From DASYSA01 sp036003885 (GTDB lineage: Bacteria; Acidobacteriota; Blastocatellia; UBA7656): 8,652 nucleotides of DNA. The number at the start of each line of letters is the position of its first letter. The first letter of the stretch is position 1. Positions 1-6,266 of the stretch are shown in pieces. The stretch lies in NCBI GenBank assembly GCA_036003885.1, contig DASYSA010000353.1:1-8652 (forward strand). Reading direction: 5' to 3'. Below the pieces are notes generated by a model. It was not told the origin of the DNA. It was given only the letters and a program-made list of their open reading frames with translations, and ran no database searches. The position numbers were made by a program, and so were the translations under genes.

Positions 1-92
1 AGGCTGCGCAGAGACACTGTCAGTAACAACTGGATCGGCGAAGACCCGTCTTATGCGACAGTCGATATTCGAGTTCCGCTAGCTTCGACCCG

Positions 93-110
93 GAGATCTT
101 TGAAGATCTC
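93..110 (+). promoter_or_regulatory. Small hairpin in the leader of the TonB-dependent receptor gene
   Basis: GAGATCTT at 93-100 is the exact reverse complement of AAGATCTC at 103-110, giving a stem of 7-8 bp with a 2-4 base loop. It is followed by TTTACATT. It lies 36 bases before the receptor start codon. It could be a weak terminator of an upstream gene, or a leader structure of the receptor mRNA if transcription begins further left. The T-run is short, so a terminator role is uncertain. Confidence 0.35.
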
Positions 111-132
111 TTTACATTCAGTGAGTGAAAGG

Positions 133-139
133 AAGGAGG
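133..139 (+). promoter_or_regulatory. Shine-Dalgarno of the receptor gene
   Basis: AAGGAGG at 133-139 is a consensus ribosome binding site, 7 bases before the ATG at 147. It fixes the start of the receptor and is by far the strongest such site on the plus strand here. The next two plus-strand genes have no comparable site. Confidence 0.85.
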
Positions 140-146
140 ACACCAA

Positions 147-3100
147 ATGACCAATAGGATATGGAAGACTCAATTGGGCGCGGCATTGGCGCTGGTGGCT
201 CTGCTCACGGCATCGGCACTCGCGCAAACCAGCGCGAGCCTGAGCGGTACCGTACAGGACACTCAAGGCAATGTTATTGCCGGCGCGAAGGTCACCGTAA
301 CCGACCCGACCAAGAATCAGAAGTTTGAGGGCACTACCAGTGATTCAGGCACCTTCAGCTTTCCGACGCTGCAGCCAGGCACCTACACCCTGACTGTCGA
401 GATGACGGGCTTCAAACAGTCGGTGAAGACCGGCATCATCATTAACGCTGTCGACAGGCAGTCGGCGGGAACTATCACCCTCGAAGTCGGCGAGGTATCG
501 GCCACCGTGGAAGTCGCGGCCGACGCCGCTGAGTTGCAGATAAAGAAAGAGAGCGGCGAGCAGTCTCAGCTCATCACCGGCCGGCAGCTGCGTGAGATCG
601 CGGTAAACGGACGAAACTACCTCGATCTAATGAAGCTGATTCCGGGCACCGTCAGCACGGTCAACGGTCAGGTGGCCGGGCCGGGCGGGTTCAGCGGCTT
701 TAATATCAACGGCACTCGCAACAATCAGCACAACCTGACAATCGACGGCACGACAAACGTCGATACCGGATCGAACGGCACCCAGCACGTCGCGCTGAAC
801 ATCGACACGATTGCTGAATTCAAGGTGCTGACCTCTAACTACCAGGCAGAATACGGACGTTCGGGAGGCGGCGATATTAAGATCGTCACTCGCGGTGGGG
901 GCAGAGAGTTTCACGGTACGGGCTATTTGTTCCACCGCCATGAGGGTCAGAACGCCAATACCTTCTTCAACAACGCCGAGGGGGTTAACTCGAAGGGCAT
1001 TCAGAATGCCCAGCGCAGCCTCTATCGCTACAACTACTTCGGCTATAACGTCGGCGGGCCTATCAGACTTCCGGGCAAATTCCTTGACAGCAAGGTGAAG
1101 GACAAGGCCTTCTTCTTCTGGGCACAGGAGTGGCAGCGGCAGTTGGTGCCGACCACCCTGCGGCAGGTTCGAGTGCCAACCGCAGCCGAACTTGCCGGTG
1201 ATTTTAGCCAGACCTTAGACGGCAACAAAAACCCGTACTTTATCAGGGACCCCCTCCTTCCCGGAGATTGCAGCCAGACGGATCCCACCAAGCGGAACGC
1301 GTGTTTCCCAGGCAACCGTATCCCGGCTAATCGCATTAACGCGAGCGGACAAGCGATCTTGAAGCTGTTCAGTCAGCATGCAAACTTTGTTGACGGCCTT
1401 CCGTTGTTCAATCATCAATCGCAGCTCAGTTCCGGCTATCCGCGGCGAGAAGAGACCGCGCGAATAGACTACACCCTGAGCGACAGCACCCACATCTTCG
1501 GTCGCTACACTAAAGACACCGATCAGCAGATTCTGCCATATGGCGTTGGTTGGACTTCAGGGCAGAACTTCCCGTTGACGCCAACCATATTCAAACAGGG
1601 TCCAGCCTGGAACGCATCGTTGAACGTCGTCACCACCCTGTCGCCGACGTTGACCAACGAGTTCATCTTCGGACCAAGCCAGAACAACCTGACGCTGGAC
1701 GCCCAGAATCCAAATGCGGCAACCTTTTCAGGTATCGGCCTCACGTTCCAGCCGCCGTTCCCCTATCCGCCGGGGCAGTTCATCAACATAAACTTCAACG
1801 CAGGAAGCTCGGTTCCAAACCAGAATTTTGTAGCGATCAACGCCTACAGCCAGTTCCCCTACAAGAACTCGAATACAACATTCGACTTCTATGACAACAT
1901 CAGCAAGGTATGGGGCACACACACGTCCAAGGCGGGTTTCTATGCCCAGCGCAGCCGCAAGGACCAGGCAGCGGGCGACTCGATGACGATCGACTTTGGC
2001 AACGACTCCAACAACCCGGGTAATACAGGCCATCCGTTCGCGAACGCTCTGCTTGGAAACTTCGACAGGCTCAGGCAGCCAACGCGAGCGATCTACCAGG
2101 GCCAGTATCGCTCGACTAACGTCGAGTGGTTCGTTCAGGACAACTGGAAAGCCACTCCGCGTTTGACGCTTGATTACGGCATGCGCTTCGTATGGATGCA
2201 GCCGCAGTACGACGCGAGACTCCAGGATGCGTACTTCAATCCTGATTTCTTTGATCCCGCCAAGACTGTGCGTCTGTACAACAGGAATGTCAACGGCAAG
2301 GCATTCGACCCGGCAAGGCCAACGGTCGAGTTGCCGGCTTTCTTGATCGGCCGCATAGTCCCGGGATCGGGAGACCCCTTCAACGGAATGGCAAGGACCG
2401 CTGACGGCTATTTCAAGGGCGGCCTCAAGAATCCGGGCATCAAGTTTGGGCCAGCCTTCGGGTTTGCCTACGACGTCTTCGGCAACCACAAGACCGTAGT
2501 GCGCGGGGGCTACCGAGTAGGCTTCGACCGTGTTGCGGGAAACACTCTCATATTCCCAGCAACCGGAAATCCACCAACCAACGTCGTCCCGATCTTTAAC
2601 TTCGGCAGTTTCGATACAGTCGGGGCGAGTTCAGGGCAGCTCGCCCTGGCACCGGTCACGGTTCACGGCGCCAACCCTAACGCTACGGTTCCCAGCGTCC
2701 AGAGCCTAAGCTTCCAGATTCAGCATGAACTCGGCTTCGGAACAGTAGTGAGCGTTGGATACGTAGCGACTCTTGGAAGCCACCTGGCACAGAATCGAAA
2801 CCTCAACTACATCCCGTACGGGGCAACTTTCTTGAAGCAGAATCAGGATCCTTCGAGATATCCTGGCGGGGTGGTGCCTAATGAAGACACCTCCATCGCT
2901 CAGGTCTACAAAGACAAGGGCCTGAAGTTCGATGGTTCCAAGGCGCTTCCTGCGGACTTCATTCGCAAATACCCGGGCTACGGTACGATTCAGTACTGGG
3001 AGTTCGCCGGATCATCCAACTACCACTCACTGCAAGCGACCGCGGAACGCCGTTTCACCAAGGGGCTGACCCTTGGAATGGCCTACACCTGGTCCAAGGC

Positions 3101-3857
3101 AATGGGTACGGCGGCAAACGACGGCGACTTCACCAATCCCATCTGTGCCCGCTGCTACGACTATAGAGTGCTTGGATTCGACCGAAAGCACGTCCTGGCG
3201 GTCAACTATGTTTGGGAGCTTCCGAAGTTTGGGCGATGGATGGGAGACCACTGGCTGACTAACGGGATTTTCAACGGTTGGGAGCTTTCGGGCATCAGCC
3301 AGTTCATGAGCGGGGTGCCGACCGAAGTCGGCATCAGCATACCCAGCGTCAACCTCAATCAGCGTATCACCGGGTCCTGGACCGAGGGCCCTCGGGCGCT
3401 GGTAACGGGCCAGTCACAGAATTCAGTGGTGCAGACCCGCGATTCGTGGTTTGACTACACTCAGTTCAAGCTGCCCGATGTTGGCGACATCGGGCCCTGG
3501 CCGCGGTCATATCTGCGAAGGCCGGGCATCAACGTAAGCGACCTGTCCGTGTTCAAGAACTTCTCGCTGGGGGCGGACACCAGTCGCCGCCTGCAACTTC
3601 GTGTTGAGATGTTCAACGTGATGAATCACCCGCAATTCGACAACATGAGCACCGGTCTTACGTGGGAGATTGCCTCGAACTTCTCGAACTTCAAGGACCG
3701 ACAACAGGCGTCGATCTCGTCGATCCGAAACGTGCGCGGCGGCACAAACTCTCCTGCCTCGGGCAGGCTCGGCCGGGCCGTTGGCGAATTCAACGGGCAG
3801 CCGGGATTCGTTTCTCCCAATCGCGTGATCCAAGTCGCGGCTAAGCTTTACTTCTAG
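147..3857 (+). CDS. Oar-like TonB-dependent outer membrane receptor
   Basis: The 1236-residue product is a predicted outer-membrane beta-barrel. Residues 1-26 are a signal peptide with likely cleavage after ALA26. Residues about 28-115 form a carboxypeptidase-regulatory-like (CnaB-type) beta-sandwich, with motifs SLSGTVQDTQGNVIAGAKV and LQPGTYTLTVEMTGFK. A plug domain follows at about 140-250 (LITGRQLREIAVNGRNYLDL, FNINGTRNNQHNLTIDG, YQAEYGRSGGGDIKIVTRGG). The rest is barrel and ends in VIQVAAKLYF, whose final Phe fits the BAM-recognised beta-signal. Four Cys form two close pairs, C375/C386 and C1000/C1003, which are possible loop disulfides. This architecture matches the Oar-like TonB-dependent transporters abundant in Acidobacteriota, which are often of similar size. 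The substrate is unknown; such proteins are thought to handle large oligomers or peptides. No SusD-like partner and no tonB/exbBD are present. The start is set by the AAGGAGG site. A terminator follows directly, so the gene is probably its own transcription unit. Confidence 0.93.
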   Translation: MTNRIWKTQLGAALALVALLTASALAQTSASLSGTVQDTQGNVIAGAKVTVTDPTKNQKFEGTTSDSGTFSFPTLQPGTYTLTVEMTGFKQSVKTGIIINAVDRQSAGTITLEVGEVSATVEVAADAAELQIKKESGEQSQLITGRQLREIAVNGRNYLDLMKLIPGTVSTVNGQVAGPGGFSGFNINGTRNNQHNLTIDGTTNVDTGSNGTQHVALNIDTIAEFKVLTSNYQAEYGRSGGGDIKIVTRGGGREFHGTGYLFHRHEGQNANTFFNNAEGVNSKGIQNAQRSLYRYNYFGYNVGGPIRLPGKFLDSKVKDKAFFFWAQEWQRQLVPTTLRQVRVPTAAELAGDFSQTLDGNKNPYFIRDPLLPGDCSQTDPTKRNACFPGNRIPANRINASGQAILKLFSQHANFVDGLPLFNHQSQLSSGYPRREETARIDYTLSDSTHIFGRYTKDTDQQILPYGVGWTSGQNFPLTPTIFKQGPAWNASLNVVTTLSPTLTNEFIFGPSQNNLTLDAQNPNAATFSGIGLTFQPPFPYPPGQFININFNAGSSVPNQNFVAINAYSQFPYKNSNTTFDFYDNISKVWGTHTSKAGFYAQRSRKDQAAGDSMTIDFGNDSNNPGNTGHPFANALLGNFDRLRQPTRAIYQGQYRSTNVEWFVQDNWKATPRLTLDYGMRFVWMQPQYDARLQDAYFNPDFFDPAKTVRLYNRNVNGKAFDPARPTVELPAFLIGRIVPGSGDPFNGMARTADGYFKGGLKNPGIKFGPAFGFAYDVFGNHKTVVRGGYRVGFDRVAGNTLIFPATGNPPTNVVPIFNFGSFDTVGASSGQLALAPVTVHGANPNATVPSVQSLSFQIQHELGFGTVVSVGYVATLGSHLAQNRNLNYIPYGATFLKQNQDPSRYPGGVVPNEDTSIAQVYKDKGLKFDGSKALPADFIRKYPGYGTIQYWEFAGSSNYHSLQATAERRFTKGLTLGMAYTWSKAMGTAANDGDFTNPICARCYDYRVLGFDRKHVLAVNYVWELPKFGRWMGDHWLTNGIFNGWELSGISQFMSGVPTEVGISIPSVNLNQRITGSWTEGPRALVTGQSQNSVVQTRDSWFDYTQFKLPDVGDIGPWPRSYLRRPGINVSDLSVFKNFSLGADTSRRLQLRVEMFNVMNHPQFDNMSTGLTWEIASNFSNFKDRQQASISSIRNVRGGTNSPASGRLGRAVGEFNGQPGFVSPNRVIQVAAKLYF

Positions 3858-3887
3858 GTTCTCTCGGAAAGAGCGCTTAGAATCTAC

Positions 3888-3920
3888 GGGGTCCGCAAGA
3901 CTGCTTGCGGACCCCTTCTT
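3888..3920 (+). terminator. Rho-independent terminator of the receptor gene
   Basis: GGGGTCCGCAAG (3888-3899) pairs perfectly over 12 bp with CTTGCGGACCCC (3904-3915) around an ACTG loop, and TTCTT follows. It begins 31 bases after the receptor stop codon. The T-run is short, but the stem is strong. It separates the receptor from the TPR genes downstream. Confidence 0.8.
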
Positions 3921-3955
3921 ATGTCGAACCTGTCAGGCGGAAGTCCGAAGTTAGA

Positions 3956-3984
3956 CTGACAGACTGAACGCTTTTTGCTACGAT
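3956..3984 (+). promoter_or_regulatory. Candidate promoter (extended -10) for the TPR gene pair
   Basis: CTGACA (3956-3961, five of six matches to the sigma-70 -35 box) is followed after exactly 17 bases by TACGAT (3979-3984, four of six). The -10 is preceded by TG at 3976-3977, an extended -10. It lies just after the receptor terminator, where a promoter is needed. Transcription would begin near 3991, inside what would otherwise be the first codons of the downstream gene. The -35 also overlaps an inverted repeat, CTGTCAG (3930-3936) / CTGACAG (3956-3962), that could be an operator. This is pattern evidence only. Confidence 0.4.
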
Positions 3985-5050
3985 GGTCACCGTGTCAATT
4001 CACGAGAGCCACGCGAGCCTCAGATGGAGCGCAGGGATTGCCCGCAAGGCGGATGAATACTGTCGCGCTCGGCGAGCCTTGCTGTTCCTCTTCCTGCTGT
4101 TGTTTGGAACCCCTTCCTTACATGCTCGACCTTTGCAAGCCACCATTGTCCTGGGAACAGTAACCTTGCCGGACGGTAATCCTGCAGTGCACGTCAGGGT
4201 CAAGATCTCCGGACAGACTGGGCTCAACTTTGACACTGTAACCGATAGCAGCGGCCGCTATCAGTTTCAGGTCCCGGCCGGCCGATATCGTCTCGCCGCC
4301 AGCAACCCGCAGGATGCAAGCCAGTTCACGGATCCAATCGAAGCCGACACCAGTAGAACCGCCGGCAACCGTGTCCTCGTCAACCTCTATCTGCGAGAGC
4401 CCTCGACCAAAACAAACAATCCCAGGCCTGGCGTTATCTCGCTTGCCGAGGCTTCGCAGCAAATACCCAAAGAAGCGAAGAAGGCGTTTGACGAAGGTGT
4501 GAGGCGAAAGAATGATAAACAGATAGAAAAGGCAGTAGAGAGTTTGACACGCGCGATCGACTCCTATCCTGGTTACTTTCAAGCGCTAGCTGAGAGAGGC
4601 CAGCTATATATCATGAGGAACCAGATCGCAGAGGCCAGCGAAGACTTCTCGCGGGCATTCAAGTTGAATGACGAGTGGGGGCCGGCTCTTCGAGGTCTCG
4701 GATACTGCTACCTCGAACAGCAGAAGTTTGGCGAAGCTATTAGGTACCTGGAGCGGGCTATAGAGGTTGATCCTTCAATAGCGAACGCACATCTGTTCCT
4801 GGGTATAGCCACCCTGGCTATCGATCGCCGCGACGAGGCAAAAAAGGCATTACTGGAAGCACTGAAGCTCGACGCAAAAGCCGCGGTTACGGCTCACATC
4901 TATCTGGCCGATCTTCATGCGCGCGAGGAGCGGTACAAGGACGCGGCAAACGAATTGCGAATCTATCTGGATGCCAGGCCGGACGCGCCGAATGCGGCAC
5001 GCTTAAAAGCAAAGGAAGCTGAGATGCGGGCGAAGGCGAAAAAGCAGTAG
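3983..5050 (+). CDS. Secreted carboxypeptidase-regulatory-like domain / TPR protein
   Basis: The product has up to 355 residues. A long charged N-region is followed by a hydrophobic core at about 32-43 (ALLFLFLLLFG) and a likely signal peptidase site after LHA48, so the protein should be exported. Residues about 55-138 resemble a carboxypeptidase-regulatory-like beta-sandwich (VLGTVTLPDGNPAVHVRVKI, DSSGRYQFQVPAGRYRL), the same fold class as the N-terminus of the upstream receptor. Residues about 163-335 hold roughly five TPR units (for example ALRGLGYCYLEQQKFGEAIR and YLERAIEVDPSIANAHLFLG), followed by a basic, Ala/Lys-rich tail. TPRs mediate protein-protein contacts, so a scaffold or adaptor role outside the cytoplasm is inferred; the partner is unknown. 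No Shine-Dalgarno precedes the ATG at 3983, and an in-frame GTG at 3992 coincides with the predicted transcription start, so a leaderless start there (352 residues) is a real alternative. The next gene starts 7 bases after its stop. Confidence 0.85.
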   Translation: MVTVSIHESHASLRWSAGIARKADEYCRARRALLFLFLLLFGTPSLHARPLQATIVLGTVTLPDGNPAVHVRVKISGQTGLNFDTVTDSSGRYQFQVPAGRYRLAASNPQDASQFTDPIEADTSRTAGNRVLVNLYLREPSTKTNNPRPGVISLAEASQQIPKEAKKAFDEGVRRKNDKQIEKAVESLTRAIDSYPGYFQALAERGQLYIMRNQIAEASEDFSRAFKLNDEWGPALRGLGYCYLEQQKFGEAIRYLERAIEVDPSIANAHLFLGIATLAIDRRDEAKKALLEALKLDAKAAVTAHIYLADLHAREERYKDAANELRIYLDARPDAPNAARLKAKEAEMRAKAKKQ

Positions 5051-5057
5051 ATACCAT

Positions 5058-6185
5058 ATGACCAGCATTTCGAGGTCCTACGTCCTCATCCTGCTTGCCC
5101 TTTCGTGGATCGGAGCGCAGCAACCGGGCAACCCCACCGCGCGCTTTAATCGAGCCGTCGAGCTTCAACGACAGGGCGCGCTCCAGGAAGCAGTCGCAGA
5201 ATATCAAGCTCTTCTCAATGCTAATCCCAACTACGTCGAAGCTCTCGCCAATCTCGGCGGCGTGCTGTCGAGACTTGGCCGCTACGAAGAATCAGTCGAC
5301 GCCTACGATCGAGCCCTGAAGCTCGCTCCGCAACTGACACCGCTCCTCCTCAATCTGGGGATCGCCCATCACCGCGCCGGGCAATTCTTAAAGGCGGTCG
5401 ATACTTTCCAGAGGGTACTCGAAAAAGACCCGGCGGCTCTCCAGGCCCTGCAACTGCTCGGGATATCGCTGGTCGAGTTGGGACGCGATGCCGAAGCATT
5501 GCCGCACCTTGAAAGGGCGGCGCAGATCTCGCCGAGCGATCCGGCCGTTCTATATAGCCTGGGGTTGGCCTCTCTTCGACTGGGCAGGCCGGATCCTGAT
5601 CGCATAATCAGCAAGTTGGTTGAGTCTTCGAGCGGGTTGCCGGCTTCGCACTTGCTGAAAGGACAGGTCCTGCTGTCTCAGTTTGAATATGAACGCGCGG
5701 TGGCTGAATTGGAAATCGCGGCAAGCCTGAGTGCCGACCTGCCGCGCGTGCAGTATTCGATGGGCCTCGCGCTGTTGAAGCTGGGGCGCAACAAGCAAGC
5801 GATCACTTCATTTGAAAAGGAGCTTGCCCGGACGCCGCGCGATTTTTCGACGCTCTACTATCTGGCTTATCTTAACGAGGCCGATGGCAATCTGGACGCC
5901 GCGATGGAGCGACTCAGTCTTGCGCTTAGGCTGGACCCGCAGTCGCACGAAGGAAACGCGCTCCTCGGCAAGATACTGTTGAAGCAGAACAAACCTGCGG
6001 CAGCGGTCGCTCCACTCGAATACGCTGTGAAGGGCGATCCGGATGATCCGGATAAGCACTACGCGCTTGCGCGTGTCTATCAACAACTTGGGCGCAGCGA
6101 AGATGCGGCGCGCGAGTTCAGTGAAGTGCAGCGACTCAAGGCAGCGCAGCTGAAGAACGACCGCGCCCGCACACCGAAGCCTTAG
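5058..6185 (+). CDS. Secreted multi-TPR protein
   Basis: The 375-residue product has a short signal peptide at residues 1-20 (YVLILLALSWIGA, cleavage probably before QQ). The rest is almost wholly TPR. Ten consecutive units with a 34-residue period can be laid out from about residue 27 to 366, with recurring features such as ALANLGGVLSRLGRYEESV, LLLNLGIAHHRAGQFLKAV and KHYALARVYQQLGRSEDA. The unit around residues 163-196 is degenerate (GRPDPDRIISKLVESSSGLP). A charged tail ends in RTPKP. This should form a long superhelical scaffold in the periplasm or outside the cell. It starts 7 bases after the previous stop with no clear Shine-Dalgarno (ATACCATATG), so translation is probably coupled to the preceding gene and the two products may act together. 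TPR proteins beside CRTAC1-type genes are, from general knowledge, a common arrangement in Acidobacteriota. The specific function is unknown. Confidence 0.88.
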   Translation: MTSISRSYVLILLALSWIGAQQPGNPTARFNRAVELQRQGALQEAVAEYQALLNANPNYVEALANLGGVLSRLGRYEESVDAYDRALKLAPQLTPLLLNLGIAHHRAGQFLKAVDTFQRVLEKDPAALQALQLLGISLVELGRDAEALPHLERAAQISPSDPAVLYSLGLASLRLGRPDPDRIISKLVESSSGLPASHLLKGQVLLSQFEYERAVAELEIAASLSADLPRVQYSMGLALLKLGRNKQAITSFEKELARTPRDFSTLYYLAYLNEADGNLDAAMERLSLALRLDPQSHEGNALLGKILLKQNKPAAAVAPLEYAVKGDPDDPDKHYALARVYQQLGRSEDAAREFSEVQRLKAAQLKNDRARTPKP

Positions 6186-6190
6186 GAAGA

Positions 6191-6266
6191 AGGGGGAAGT
6201 GCTGAGTGCTGAGTGCTGAGTCCTGCTTTCTGACTACTCGGTACTCAGCACTCAGCACTTCTCTCT
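6191..6266. repeat. Heptamer-repeat hairpin between convergent genes
   Basis: The left arm holds three tandem AGTGCTG units (6198-6218) plus AGT. The right arm holds ACTCGGT, ACTCAGC, ACTCAGC, ACTT (6236-6260), which mirror them. Positions 6197-6214 and 6243-6260 are perfectly complementary over 18 bp. Allowing G-T pairs (6193/6264, 6195/6262, 6215/6242, 6217/6240), the stem runs from 6191/6266 to 6221/6236: 31 pairs around a 14-base loop. It fills the gap between the TPR gene and the CRTAC1-like gene, and its last base is the first plus-strand base of the CRTAC1 stop codon. It may act as a bidirectional transcription stop or mRNA 3' end stabiliser, or be a copy of a dispersed palindromic repeat. 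No good T-run follows on the plus strand. Confidence 0.85.

Noticed and set aside
1728..2489. A 253-codon minus-strand open frame inside the receptor gene
   Set aside because: It lies opposite continuous, recognisable barrel sequence. No domain or ribosome binding site supports it.
3975..4163. A 62-codon plus-strand frame overlapping the start of the first TPR gene
   Set aside because: It is an alternative frame of a real gene, with no ribosome binding site or recognisable content.
4118..4582. A 154-codon minus-strand open frame opposite the first TPR gene
   Set aside because: The plus strand encodes a signal peptide, a beta-sandwich and TPRs across the same bases; the antisense product is unrecognised.
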